Shown piece by piece: positions 7,754 to 16,842 of a DNA stretch of 64,000 bases (the first letter of the stretch is position 1; each line of letters opens with the position of its first letter). Source of the DNA: M30B53 sp964600785 (GTDB lineage Bacteria; Planctomycetota; Planctomycetia; Pirellulales; UBA1268); contig CAZRKH010000127.1 of the NCBI GenBank assembly GCA_964600785.1, forward strand, positions 1 through 64,000, given 5' to 3'. The notes under the pieces are model-generated. The model saw nothing but the letters and a program-made list of their open reading frames with translations. It made no database searches and was not told where the DNA came from. The translations under genes were made by a program, and so were the position numbers.

Positions 7754-8558
7754 CGAAACCGGGGTCGACGCCACGGGCCGGACGGCTGCCGAGGTCTACT
7801 CGGAGCTTTCCGAGCTCGTCGGCGGCCTGGCCCACGAGATTCGCAATCCGCTTTCCACGATCCGGCTCAACATGGAGCTCCTGGCCGAGGATTTCCAGGA
7901 AGCCGAGTCGGGCGGCGGACCGCAGCGGCAGCGGGATCGCCGGGCGAGGGCCAAGATCGAACTCGTCCGCCAGGAGTGCGACCGCCTGCAGCAGCTGCTT
8001 GGTGATTTCCTCGACTTCGCCCGCCAGGAGTCGCTCTCCCTCGAGCCGGGCAACCTCAACGAAGAGATCGGGCAGCTGCTCGAGTTTTTCGCGGCGCGGG
8101 CCGAGGAGGCGGGCGTGGAGGTGATCCGCTATCTGGATCCTGCCGTACCCAAGGTGCAGCTCGACCGCGAGACATTCCGCTCGGCGGTGCTCAACCTGCT
8201 CATCAATGCAGTGCAGGCGATGACCGAAGGGGGGCAGCTGGTGGTCCGGACCCGACCAGCCGGCATGGGCGTGCTCCTCGAGCTGATCGACACCGGTCCG
8301 GGCATGGATCCGGAGACGCTCGCCAAGGCCTTCCGCGCCTTCTTCTCCACCAAGCAGGGCGGTTCCGGCCTCGGCCTGCCCACGGCCCGCAAAATCGTGG
8401 AGGCCCACGGCGGAAGCATCGACGTGGAAACGGCCGTCGGACGCGGCACGCGGGTCTCGATCTGGCTGCCCACCCCTCCGCGGCTGGCCACGCAGGATGC
8501 CGAGGCGAGCCCCCCGGGGCCGCAGCGTTCGGGTCAACTGGACGCCCCCGCATCGTGA
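7722..8558 (+). CDS. Cytosolic sensor histidine kinase (NtrB/ZraS-like core)
   Basis: This is a two-component kinase with no membrane segment. The 278-residue protein has a HisKA dimerisation domain with phospho-accepting His38 in GGLAHEIRNPLSTIR, then an HATPase domain with the N box (LLINAVQAM), G1 box (DTGPGMD) and G2 box (GSGLGLPTARKI). There is no PAS or other sensing domain, so its signal is unknown. The start could be GTG 7722 or ATG 7740. Both overlap the end of pnp, suggesting co-transcription. The gene directly downstream encodes a sigma-54-type response regulator, its probable partner. Confidence 0.9.
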   Translation: MNPKRPMPRADETGVDATGRTAAEVYSELSELVGGLAHEIRNPLSTIRLNMELLAEDFQEAESGGGPQRQRDRRARAKIELVRQECDRLQQLLGDFLDFARQESLSLEPGNLNEEIGQLLEFFAARAEEAGVEVIRYLDPAVPKVQLDRETFRSAVLNLLINAVQAMTEGGQLVVRTRPAGMGVLLELIDTGPGMDPETLAKAFRAFFSTKQGGSGLGLPTARKIVEAHGGSIDVETAVGRGTRVSIWLPTPPRLATQDAEASPPGPQRSGQLDAPAS

Positions 8559-8574
8559 TTCGTACAACAACTGC

Positions 8575-10002
8575 ATGATGACAGCAGCCACAGGGAAGGA
8601 TGCCACGGGGGAAGACGCCCCGTCGACGCCGCTGGTGAATGTGCTGGTGGTGGATAATGACCTCGCCCATGCTCGCACGATGTGCGAGGGGCTCTCCAAG
8701 CTCGGCTACCGCTGTGTCGTTGCCGGCAGCGGCCAGGAGGGAGCCCGACGGATCGAGGAGGAAGTCTTCGATGTCGTGGTCACCGATCTGATGATGAACG
8801 ACATCGGCGGCCTGGAGATTCTCGCGGCGGCCAAGCAGGCCTGCGAGGAGACGCAGGTGATCGTGGTCACCGGCCACGGCACGATCCCCTCGGCGGTGGC
8901 CGCGATGCAGCAGGGCGCCTACAGCTATCTGCAGAAGCCGCTCGACCTCGGCCACCTCCGCTCGGCGGTGGAGAAGGCCTCCGAGGGTGTGTTGCTCAAG
9001 CGGCAGAACGTCGAACTCAACCGGCGACTTGACGAGAAGTTCGGCTTCGAGGGGGTGGTCGGCTCGAGCCCGCAGATGCTCGCCCTCATCGACCGTCTCA
9101 GGCGGATCGCTCCCACCGACGCCAGCGTCTTGATCCAGGGTGAAACGGGCACCGGCAAGGAATTGGTGGCGCAGGCGATCCACCAGAACAGCCCCCGCAA
9201 GACGAAGCCCTTCGTGGCCCTCAACTGCGCGGCGCTCTCGGAGAACATTCTCGAAAGCGAACTGTTTGGTCATGTGCGGGGAGCCTTCACCGACGCCTCC
9301 AGCGACCGGGTCGGGAAGTTCGAGTTTGCCAATGGCGGCACGCTTTTTCTCGACGAGGTCGGCGACATGCCGATGGCCACCCAGATCAAGCTCCTGCGGG
9401 TGCTCGAGTCGAGTGAGATCACCCGGGTTGGCTCCAATACTCCGGTCAAGGTCAACGTGCGGATCCTCTCGGCGACCAATCGCAATCTCGAGGAGGCAAT
9501 CACCGCCGGCAGTTTTCGCAGCGACCTTTACCACCGACTCAAGGTGATCACGATCGCGATTCCCACCCTGCGGGAGCGGTCCGCCGACATCCCCCTCTTG
9601 ATCGAGCACTTCATCCGGCAGTTTGCCAAGAGGCACCACAAGCAGGTCTGCGGCGTGAGCCCCGCGGCCCGCATGCGGCTCGGCTCGTTTGCCTGGCCGG
9701 GCAACGTTCGTCAGCTCCGCAACGTGATCGAGAGCATGGTGGTCGTCGACATCGACGGCACGCTCGACGTTGACGACTTGCCGCTGGAGCTCGAGCCGGC
9801 AGCCGGTGAGGAGGCGGCCCAGCCGGTCGACAAACACGCCGGTCTGTCGACGCTCGTAGGCAGGCCGCTGGAGGAGATCGAACGGATTTTCATCGAGGAG
9901 ACACTCAAGCTCACCGGTGGCAATCGGGAGCAGGCGGCGGAACTGCTGGGGATCGGGGAGCGGACGCTCTACCGTAAGATCAAGGAATTTCAGCTCTCCT
10001 GA
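8575..10002 (+). CDS. Sigma-54-dependent response regulator (NtrC family)
   Basis: This activator of sigma-54 RNA polymerase has three domains over 475 residues. The receiver domain carries phospho-acceptor Asp71 (VVVTDLMMND). The AAA+ domain has Walker A GETGTGKE at about 189-196, the sigma-54 contact loop GAFTDA near 236 (the last Gly-Ala of GAFTGA is Asp-Ala here) and Walker B GGTLFLDEVGDMP. The C-terminal Fis-type helix-turn-helix reads GNREQAAELLGIGERTLYRKI. ATG 8575 was chosen because the 26 codons before it overlap the kinase gene and are atypical. It lies 16 nt after the kinase gene, a clear two-gene operon. Targets are unknown. Confidence 0.93.
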   Translation: MMTAATGKDATGEDAPSTPLVNVLVVDNDLAHARTMCEGLSKLGYRCVVAGSGQEGARRIEEEVFDVVVTDLMMNDIGGLEILAAAKQACEETQVIVVTGHGTIPSAVAAMQQGAYSYLQKPLDLGHLRSAVEKASEGVLLKRQNVELNRRLDEKFGFEGVVGSSPQMLALIDRLRRIAPTDASVLIQGETGTGKELVAQAIHQNSPRKTKPFVALNCAALSENILESELFGHVRGAFTDASSDRVGKFEFANGGTLFLDEVGDMPMATQIKLLRVLESSEITRVGSNTPVKVNVRILSATNRNLEEAITAGSFRSDLYHRLKVITIAIPTLRERSADIPLLIEHFIRQFAKRHHKQVCGVSPAARMRLGSFAWPGNVRQLRNVIESMVVVDIDGTLDVDDLPLELEPAAGEEAAQPVDKHAGLSTLVGRPLEEIERIFIEETLKLTGGNREQAAELLGIGERTLYRKIKEFQLS

Positions 10003-10025
10003 CGGTGCCCGAGGCGAAAGCGGCG

Positions 10026-11780
10026 ATGCCACAAATCGCGATACTGCCCGATGCGGTCGTCAACAGAATCGCGGCCGGCGAGGTGGTTGAGCGACCGGCG
10101 AGCGTGCTCAAGGAACTCCTCGAAAACTCGATCGATTCGGGAGCCACCTGCATCGATGTGACCGTCGAAGAAGGCGGTATCGCTCTCGTGCGGGTGGCCG
10201 ATAACGGCCACGGCATGCCGCCGGAGGAGCTGCCGCTGGCGGTCACCCCGCATGCCACGAGCAAGTTGCGAAACGCGGACGACCTGGAGCGAATCGGCAC
10301 CCTCGGCTTCCGGGGTGAGGCCCTGGCTTCGATTGGCGAAGTCTCACGGCTGGTGATCCGTTCCCGCGTTCGCGGGGCAAGCTCGGGCGGCAGGCTCGAG
10401 ATCGACGGTGGCCGCGGAGGCGAGGTGCGGCCGGAGGGCTGCGGCGAGGGAACAAGTGTCGAGGTGCATCAGCTCTTCGGAAACGTGCCGGCCCGTCGTG
10501 CGTTCCTGCGGACGCCGCCCACGGAGTGGTCGCACCTCTCCGATGCGTTCGTGCGGATCGCTCTGGCTCACTCCCAGGTTGCCCTCTCGCTCACCCATGG
10601 CAGCCGCCGGGTGTACACGTTGCCGGCGGTCAGCGACTGGCGGGAGCGGATCCTCGCCATCTACGGTCACCGGCTCGGCGACCGACTGCTGGCCACCGGC
10701 AGCCGCGACGAGCCGTATGCCGTGGAGGGCTTCATCGGCCGCCCGGAGGCGGACATGGCCAGCGGGCGACTGCAGCATCTCTTTCTCGGTGGCCGCCCTT
10801 TCCGGGATCGGGGCCTGCTGCACGCGGTGGGCGAGGCCTACCGCGGCGTGATGCTCTCCGGTCGCCATCCGATCGTGTTTCTGCGGCTCGACCTGCCGCC
10901 CGAGGCGGTCGATGTGAACGTCCACCCGGCCAAGATGGAGGTCCGCTTCCGTGAGCCATCGCGGCTCTATCGGCTCGTGCTCGCCTCGCTCCGCTCCACG
11001 CTCCTGGCGGCCGACCTCGGCACGCCGTTGCGTCCGCCGGCGGCCACGTCGATGCCGCCAGCCTCCCCGGCCGGCGGTGGGGCGTCGCCGCGGGCCGAAT
11101 CGCTTTTCGCCTCGGCGGTGGGACGGCCGGGCTGGTCGCCGCCGGCTTCGCCAAGCGCGGTCCCTGACTCGCAGCCGGCAGCCACCGAGGCGGTCGGCGG
11201 GCCGCAGACCGATTCCTTCGCGGTGCAGATGCACGATCGCTACCTCGTCGTGGAGAGCCCGCGAGGAATCGAGGTCATCGACCAGCATGCCCTCCACGAG
11301 CGGGTGCTCTTCGAGCGGCTGCGGGCTGCCGTCTCGGCCGGCCGGATCGAGGTTCAGCCCCTGCTGGTGCCGGAGCCGGTGGAGTTGGGGGCCTGCGAGT
11401 ACGAACTGGTGATGGAGCAGGCCGAAGCACTCGCCGCGGCCGGGCTGCGGGTCGAGCCGTTTTCCGGCACGACGGTGATCGTCACGAGCCGGCCCACGCT
11501 CGTCGGCGGGACATCGGCCGCCACGCTGCTTGCCGAAGTGGCCGCACGGCTTGCGGCCGCCGCCGGCGGCGCTGCCGCCGGGGCGGGCGGCGAGGAGATC
11601 CTCCCTGGGCTCGCCTGCCGGGCGGCGATCAAGGCCGGAGACCGGCTCTCGCAGGCGGAGGTCGACGCCCTCGTTCGTGACCGTACCATCGTCGAATCGG
11701 CACACCATTGCCCCCACGGTCGCCCCACCACTTTGACCCTCACCACCCAGGAGCTTGACCGCCAGTTCCGCCGCAGCTGA
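10026..11780 (+). CDS. mutL: DNA mismatch repair protein MutL with endonuclease motif
   Basis: MutL couples MutS mismatch recognition to strand incision. The N-terminal GHKL ATPase is clear: MPQIAILPDAVVNRIAAGEVVERPASVLKELLENSIDSGA (in shorter pieces, family motif ENSIDSGA), DNGHGMP, HATSKL and TLGFRGEALASI. The C-terminal domain carries DQHALHERVLFE from Asp419, matching DQHA-x2-E-x4-E of nicking MutL homologues, together with CPHGRP near the end. So this protein is expected to cut DNA itself, as in bacteria without MutH. The start at ATG 10026 fits the family N-terminus better than GTG 10005. Residues about 345-390 are a Pro/Ala-rich linker. No mutS is nearby. Confidence 0.96.
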   Translation: MPQIAILPDAVVNRIAAGEVVERPASVLKELLENSIDSGATCIDVTVEEGGIALVRVADNGHGMPPEELPLAVTPHATSKLRNADDLERIGTLGFRGEALASIGEVSRLVIRSRVRGASSGGRLEIDGGRGGEVRPEGCGEGTSVEVHQLFGNVPARRAFLRTPPTEWSHLSDAFVRIALAHSQVALSLTHGSRRVYTLPAVSDWRERILAIYGHRLGDRLLATGSRDEPYAVEGFIGRPEADMASGRLQHLFLGGRPFRDRGLLHAVGEAYRGVMLSGRHPIVFLRLDLPPEAVDVNVHPAKMEVRFREPSRLYRLVLASLRSTLLAADLGTPLRPPAATSMPPASPAGGGASPRAESLFASAVGRPGWSPPASPSAVPDSQPAATEAVGGPQTDSFAVQMHDRYLVVESPRGIEVIDQHALHERVLFERLRAAVSAGRIEVQPLLVPEPVELGACEYELVMEQAEALAAAGLRVEPFSGTTVIVTSRPTLVGGTSAATLLAEVAARLAAAAGGAAAGAGGEEILPGLACRAAIKAGDRLSQAEVDALVRDRTIVESAHHCPHGRPTTLTLTTQELDRQFRRS

Positions 11781-11803
11781 ACCGGCCCGGTCCTCGACGA
11801 GGC

Positions 11804-13309
11804 ATGTCCATGATCTGCGTGAGCATCGGCCGCGGACGCCACCGGCACATGATCGCCGAGCACCGCTTTCTCGCCGAGCAGGGAATCTCTCTGGTGGAAC
11901 TGCGGCTCGACTACATCCAGGGGGTCGTGCAGGTGAAGCGGCTGCTCGCCGAACGACCCTGCCCGGCGATCATCACCGCCCGCCGGGCGGAGGATGGTGG
12001 CCGCTGGGCGGAATCGGAGGAGGCCCGGCTGCTGGTGCTGCGAACGGCGATCGCGGAGGGAGCCGCCTGGGTCGATCTGGAGGGCGACATCGCCGCCGAC
12101 GTGCCCCGCTTTGGTGCGACAAAACGGATCATCAGCCACCACGATTTCCACCGCACACCGGAGGATCTCGCCGAGCTGCACGCCAGGCTCGTTGGAATGG
12201 ATGCCGACGTGGTCAAGATTGCCACGATGGCCAATCATCCTGACGACAATCTGCGGATGCTCGAGCTGATCCGTACCGCGAAGGTGCCGACCGTGGGCGT
12301 CTGTATGGGCGAGATCGGCGTGCCCACCCGGATCTTGAGCTGCCGCTGCGGCAGCCCCTTCACCTTCGCCACATTTCACGACGATCGCGTGATGGCTCCC
12401 GGCCAGATCGGCTGGCGGACGATGCGGGAGACCTATCGGGTCGATGCAATCACTCCGGCCACGAAAATCTACGGTGTGGTGGCCGACCCGGTCGCCCACA
12501 GCCTCAGCCCCGCGGTGCACAATGCCGTCATGGCCGCCGCCGGCATCGACGGCGTCTACCTCCCGTTCCGGGTTCCGGCCGAGCAGGTCGAGGCCTTCCT
12601 GGCCTCGGCGGGCCGCTGGCCGCTGTCGGGGCTGAGCGTCACGATTCCCCACAAGGAGAAGGTGCTCGCCCGGGCCGAGCCTGCCGACGAGGTGGTCGCA
12701 TCGATCCGGGCGGCCAACACGCTGCGTTTCTCCGGCGACGGTCGCATCGAGGCTTTCAATACCGATACCACCGCCGCGATCGCGAGCCTGATGGCGGCGG
12801 TCGATGATGCCTTCGACGAGACGCTCGGTCCGCAGTCCGGGATTCGGACGGCCCTCGTGCTCGGTGCCGGCGGGGCCTCCCGGGCGGTGGCCTTCGGGCT
12901 TCGTGGCCGGGGGATCGAGGTGGCCATCGCCGGTCGCAATCCCGAGCGGGCCCGCAGCATTGCCGGGGAGGTCGGCGGGCGTGCGATCGAGTGGGATGCC
13001 CGCTACCGGATGCCCTACGACTGTATCGTCAACGCGACGCCGATCGGTATGCACCCAGACGTCGATGCAACGCCCTTCGAGAAGGATCATCTGCGGCCCT
13101 ACATGATCGTCTTCGACACCGTCTACAACCCGGAGAACACGCTCCTGCTGAAGGAGGCGCGATCGGTGGGCTGCCGCACCGTTTCGGGGGTCGACATGTT
13201 CGTCCGCCAGGCTGCGGAGCAGTTCGAAATCTGGCACGGCCAGCCCGCTCCCGCCGGTGCGATTCGCGAGGCCCTCAAGCGGGCGACCGCCTCCCACAAG
13301 CCGGCCTGA
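11804..13309 (+). CDS. aroDE: Bifunctional 3-dehydroquinate dehydratase (type I) / shikimate dehydrogenase
   Basis: One 501-residue chain carries two consecutive shikimate steps. Residues about 1-215 form a type I dehydroquinase: ELRLDY near the N-terminus, catalytic His in SHHDF (112-113) and Schiff-base Lys138 in ADVVKIAT. Residues about 221-495 form AroE: GVVADPVAHSLSPAVHN for shikimate binding, the catalytic Lys in TIPHKE, NTDT, and a Rossmann NADP site GAGGASRA. Such fusions are standard in plants and occur in planctomycetes and chlamydiae. aroK follows 54 nt downstream, and mutL precedes by 23 nt, so the three may be one transcript. Confidence 0.95.
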   Translation: MSMICVSIGRGRHRHMIAEHRFLAEQGISLVELRLDYIQGVVQVKRLLAERPCPAIITARRAEDGGRWAESEEARLLVLRTAIAEGAAWVDLEGDIAADVPRFGATKRIISHHDFHRTPEDLAELHARLVGMDADVVKIATMANHPDDNLRMLELIRTAKVPTVGVCMGEIGVPTRILSCRCGSPFTFATFHDDRVMAPGQIGWRTMRETYRVDAITPATKIYGVVADPVAHSLSPAVHNAVMAAAGIDGVYLPFRVPAEQVEAFLASAGRWPLSGLSVTIPHKEKVLARAEPADEVVASIRAANTLRFSGDGRIEAFNTDTTAAIASLMAAVDDAFDETLGPQSGIRTALVLGAGGASRAVAFGLRGRGIEVAIAGRNPERARSIAGEVGGRAIEWDARYRMPYDCIVNATPIGMHPDVDATPFEKDHLRPYMIVFDTVYNPENTLLLKEARSVGCRTVSGVDMFVRQAAEQFEIWHGQPAPAGAIREALKRATASHKPA

Positions 13310-13363
13310 GGCGGCGGCCCCGAAGTCTGTCGCCCCCTGCTTCACATTCGAGCATCCTCCACC

Positions 13364-13891
13364 ATGCCGCGAGCGACTCTCATCGGCTACCGGGCGACGG
13401 GCAAGACAAGCGTCGCGAGGGCCCTCGCGGGCGTGCTCGGCGTGGCCTGGATCGACGCTGATCTCGAGCTTGCAGGTCGCTGTGGCCGGTCGATCGCGGA
13501 GATCATCGCCTCGGAGGGAGAGCCGGGCTTCCGGGCGAGGGAGTCGGCCCTGCTGGAGGAATTGCTCGACAACCCAGCCTGCGTGCTGGCCACCGGCGGC
13601 GGCGTGGTGCTTGCGGAGTCGAACCGGCGGCTGCTCGACCGCGCTGGCCGGCCGATTGTCTGGCTCACCGCCGACGCGGCCACGATCCGCCGCCGGATCG
13701 CCGCCGATCCGAGTACGGCGACCACGCGGCCGGCCCTGGGTGGTTCAGACGTGCTCGAGGAGGTGGCTACCACGCTGGCCCGGCGGGAACCGCTCTACGC
13801 GGGGCTGGCCGATCTCGTGATCGAGACTGCGGCGGTCGCCCCGCAGGCGATTGCCCAACAGGTCGCCGCCTGGCTGAAGGAGGGAATGTGA
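13364..13891 (+). CDS. aroK: Shikimate kinase
   Basis: This enzyme phosphorylates shikimate at O3 with ATP. The 175-residue protein has a Walker A loop GYRATGKTS from residue 8, the DADLELAGRCGRSIAEI region that binds shikimate, GEPGFRARES and the GGGVV motif of the substrate site, with the lid arginine region RRRIAADPSTATTRPAL further on. It directly follows aroDE, completing three consecutive pathway steps. Its TGA overlaps the GTG start of the next gene (GTGA, 13888-13891), which implies translational coupling. Confidence 0.93.
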   Translation: MPRATLIGYRATGKTSVARALAGVLGVAWIDADLELAGRCGRSIAEIIASEGEPGFRARESALLEELLDNPACVLATGGGVVLAESNRRLLDRAGRPIVWLTADAATIRRRIAADPSTATTRPALGGSDVLEEVATTLARREPLYAGLADLVIETAAVAPQAIAQQVAAWLKEGM

Positions 13892-15132
13892 ACACCGGGA
13901 ATCCGCCATGGCTCCTGCCGCTGGTGGTGCTGCTGGGCGGGCTGCTCGGACGGCTGCTCACCGCCGCCACCCTACGGCTGCTGGGGGTGCTGGATGAGGC
14001 GGGGCCGTCGGAGCTCCGGGGCGAGGCGGCCGAGGCGAGGCCGATGGCCGCCGGCGAGCTGGCCCGGGCGGCCCGCCGGCCAGGCCGCGGACCGGCCGGC
14101 TGGATACCGGTGGCCGGCTGGTGGCTGGCAAGGGGCCCGCGACCGGTGGGCTGGAGGTCGGCTGCGGCGGTGGAGGCTTTGGCGATCGCTTTGGCGGTCG
14201 CGGCCTGGTGGTGGACCGCCGGGCTGGGCATGCAGCTGCCCGAGGCGGTCGCGGCCTTGCCGGAGGCCCGGGCGGGGATTCCTGCCAGGCTCGTGGCCCA
14301 CCTGGTGTTGTTCGCCTTTCTCGCAGCGGCGGTGTGGATCGATCTGCGTCACCGTCTGATTCCCGACAGTGTCACGGTTCCCGGAACCCTGCTGGGCATG
14401 CTTGTGGTCGGGCTCGTCCCGGAAGTGCTGCTGCCGGTGACCTGCCTCGAGCCCCGGGATCATGCCGCGGCGAGGGCAGTCGCCGATGTGCTTGGCGGCC
14501 TCGGTCCGCTCGGCTGCGGCAGTCCCGGATGGATCTCGCGGTGGCCCGGCCTGGCGGTCTGTCTGCTCGCCTTCACCGCCTGGTGGAGTGTCGGCACGGC
14601 GGCCACACCGGGCCGCTTCGACCTGCGGCGACTGATCCTCTCGGCCGGCCTGGCGGCGGTGATCGTGGTCTGGTGGTTCGCCGGGAACGAGCCATCGCGA
14701 CGGCATGCGGCGGTGCTCGCGAGTCTCGCGGGGAGCGTGATCTCCGGTGGGCTCGTGCTCTTGACCCGTGAGGGAGCCTCGCGGGCACTCGGCCGTGAAG
14801 CGATGGGCATGGGCGATGTGACGCTGATGGCGATGGTCGGCAGCTGGCTGGGCTGGCAGGCGGGCGTGGCGGCCTTCTTCATCGCGGCCTTCCTGGGACT
14901 CGCCCATGGCGGGCTCGGCTGGCTCGCCCACCGCGACAATGAGCTGCCCTATGGGCCGAGTCTGGCTGCGGCGACGGTGCTCGTGCTGTGCGGCTGGCGG
15001 CCGCTGGCGGCATGGATGGAGCCCTGGCTGGCGAGGCCCTTGGAGCTGCTCGGCGTGCTGCTCTTGATGGTGGCCCTGACGGCCGTCTCGCTGGCCCTCT
15101 GGAGCCGCCTGCGGGCCCGCATGCCGCTGTAA
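13888..15132 (+). CDS. Prepilin peptidase-like (A24 family) aspartic membrane protease without the N-terminal cysteines
   Basis: Prepilin peptidases cleave type IV pilin and pseudopilin leader peptides. This 414-residue polytopic protein keeps the two catalytic aspartate contexts, VWIDLRHRLIPDSV near residue 150 and the GMGDVTLMAMVGSWLGW block near 310, so protease activity is plausible. The N-terminal segment that resembles the usual methyltransferase part (GWIPVAGWWLARG) lacks the CxxC pairs of classical PilD and has an odd acidic/Pro insertion. About 10 hydrophobic segments are visible. It starts with GTG overlapping the aroK stop. No pilin or secretion genes are near, so its substrate is unknown. 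Confidence 0.75.
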   Translation: MNTGNPPWLLPLVVLLGGLLGRLLTAATLRLLGVLDEAGPSELRGEAAEARPMAAGELARAARRPGRGPAGWIPVAGWWLARGPRPVGWRSAAAVEALAIALAVAAWWWTAGLGMQLPEAVAALPEARAGIPARLVAHLVLFAFLAAAVWIDLRHRLIPDSVTVPGTLLGMLVVGLVPEVLLPVTCLEPRDHAAARAVADVLGGLGPLGCGSPGWISRWPGLAVCLLAFTAWWSVGTAATPGRFDLRRLILSAGLAAVIVVWWFAGNEPSRRHAAVLASLAGSVISGGLVLLTREGASRALGREAMGMGDVTLMAMVGSWLGWQAGVAAFFIAAFLGLAHGGLGWLAHRDNELPYGPSLAAATVLVLCGWRPLAAWMEPWLARPLELLGVLLLMVALTAVSLALWSRLRARMPL

Positions 15133-15252
15133 CCGCCGGCAGAGTCGACCTTGTGGGGCTCTGTCCCCCTTCCCTACGATCACCCGCCGCTGCGGCCCCC
15201 CATGGGCTCGCGGTCCGGACCGGCGACCCCATGCCCCACGAGGGCACGAGCG

Positions 15253-16083
15253 ATGGACACTCGCGGAGCGATAGGTCGAACGATCTGCTGCCTCGCGGCA
15301 GCTCTGGCCGGCTGCTCGGGCAATCCCTTCCGCACTGCCGGCCCGCCGCCGCCGGGACTCGCCCCGCCGGTCGTGGAGGCTCCGGGCGTGCCGGGGCTGA
15401 CCGGTCCCTCCACGCCGACTTTGCCCTACACCCCTCCGGTCGCCACCGTGGCCGGGGGCAGCGACGCGGTGGCCGTGGAGGCCCGACGTCGCGAGCAGAC
15501 CGAGATCCTCGAGGAAGAGGTCGCCGCGCTTCGCGAGCAGCTCGCAAGCACCTCACGGCAGCTGGCCACCAACCGCCACCTGCCGACGGCCCCGGCCACA
15601 CCTTCTACGAGCGACGAGCGGGAGATCACCGGTGATACCGTGATGCACTCGGCGATGAGCCAGCTTGCCCTCGACGATTTGCCTGTCCGGTTTGACGGGA
15701 GCGTGGTCCGCATCGAGCTGCCGGCCGAGCGGCTCTTCGAACCCGGTGAGGCGGCCCTCGTGCCCGGTGCCGCCGCCCTGCTGACGATGGTTGCCGAGGA
15801 GATCGACCGGGTCTACCCGGATCACTATGTCGGCATCGAGGGCCACACCGACACCTCGCCTTTGCCGGGAATCGAGGCCCGCTCTCCGCACGAACTCGCC
15901 GCCGCCCGGGCCGAGGCGGTGCTGCAGTTCGTCGCGGAGCGAACCCCTCTCGCGGCGAAGCAGCTCTTCCTCGTGGCCCACGGGGCGAATCATCCGGTGG
16001 TCAGCAACGCCACCTCCGCGGGCCGGGCCCGCAACCGCCGTATGGAGTTCGTGGTCTACCCTGAGCTGGCGCCGCGGCAGTAG
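15253..16083 (+). CDS. OmpA-family peptidoglycan-associated lipoprotein
   Basis: The 276-residue product has a short signal peptide ending in a lipobox (LAGC, Cys near residue 20), so it should be lipid-anchored. A Pro-rich spacer and a short coiled-coil segment (RREQTEILEEEVAALREQLA) follow. The C-terminal half is an OmpA domain: FEPGEAALVPGA, YVGIEGHTDTSP with the peptidoglycan-binding Asp, and AARAEAVLQFV ... NRRMEF. It probably links outer membrane and cell wall. ATG 15253 was chosen because it directly precedes the signal peptide and has gaggg upstream. The upstream in-frame extension to 15151 is not signal-like. Confidence 0.88.
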   Translation: MDTRGAIGRTICCLAAALAGCSGNPFRTAGPPPPGLAPPVVEAPGVPGLTGPSTPTLPYTPPVATVAGGSDAVAVEARRREQTEILEEEVAALREQLASTSRQLATNRHLPTAPATPSTSDEREITGDTVMHSAMSQLALDDLPVRFDGSVVRIELPAERLFEPGEAALVPGAAALLTMVAEEIDRVYPDHYVGIEGHTDTSPLPGIEARSPHELAAARAEAVLQFVAERTPLAAKQLFLVAHGANHPVVSNATSAGRARNRRMEFVVYPELAPRQ

Positions 16084-16093
16084 AATCCAGAGC

Positions 16094-16723
16094 ATGCCTG
16101 ACATGCTTCCAGCCGCGATTGTCGACTACGGCAGCGGCAATCTTCGCAGCGTGCAAAAAGCCCTCGAGCGAGTCGGCACCACGGCCACGGTGACCTCCGA
16201 CCCCGAGGTCGTATCCGAGGCGCCGCTGTTGGTGCTGCCCGGCGTGGGGGCCTTTGGCGACGCGATGGGCCAGCTGCGGGCGAGGGGGCTCGTGGAGCCG
16301 ATTCGGCGGCACCTCGACCGCGACCGACCCTTCCTCGGCATCTGCATGGGTCTGCAGCTGCTCTTCGACGTCGGCCACGAGGGGGGCCGCCACGAGGGGC
16401 TCGCCGCGGTGGCCGGAGAGGTGGTCCGCTTTGAGTCGAGGGCGAATCGCAAGGTGCCCCACATGGGCTTCAACCGCGTGCGGTGGCGGAGCAACGGCGG
16501 GAACTCGACGCCCGCCGACGGCGAGCACTTCTACTTCGTGCATGCCTACCATGCCGCCCCCGCGGACGCCTCGGAGGTCTGCGGCGTCACCGATTACGAA
16601 GGTGAGTTCTGCTCGGCGGTGGCCCGCGGCCGGCTGCTGGCGGTCCAGTTTCACCCGGAAAAGAGCCAGTCTGCCGGCCTGCGGCTGCTGGCGGCGTTTT
16701 TGGCGAGCCATCCCCGGCTCTGA
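16094..16723 (+). CDS. hisH: Imidazole glycerol phosphate synthase, glutaminase subunit
   Basis: HisH hydrolyses glutamine and channels ammonia to HisF for imidazole ring closure in histidine synthesis. The 209-residue protein is a class I amidotransferase with VDYGSGNLRSV at the N-terminus, the nucleophile Cys84 in GICMGLQLLF, and the His187/Glu189 pair in QFHPEKSQ. hisF and the other his genes are not adjacent. The ATG lies 10 nt after the stop of the OmpA gene. A TAGAAT hexamer overlaps that stop (16081-16086), but no -35 is apparent. Confidence 0.95.
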   Translation: MPDMLPAAIVDYGSGNLRSVQKALERVGTTATVTSDPEVVSEAPLLVLPGVGAFGDAMGQLRARGLVEPIRRHLDRDRPFLGICMGLQLLFDVGHEGGRHEGLAAVAGEVVRFESRANRKVPHMGFNRVRWRSNGGNSTPADGEHFYFVHAYHAAPADASEVCGVTDYEGEFCSAVARGRLLAVQFHPEKSQSAGLRLLAAFLASHPRL

Positions 16724-16842
16724 GCCGGTTCGGCCAGCCCCCTGCCGCACAACCGAAAGAACCCTCAATTTCAGACCCGCCGGGAGCCGACGAATTCGGT
16801 GGGAGCCTGCGGGGCGTCTCGTTTTCCCGCCGCCGAGCCACG

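Noticed and set aside
11354..13345. Minus-strand frame of 663 codons
   Set aside because: It is antisense to mutL and aroDE, both with clear motifs.
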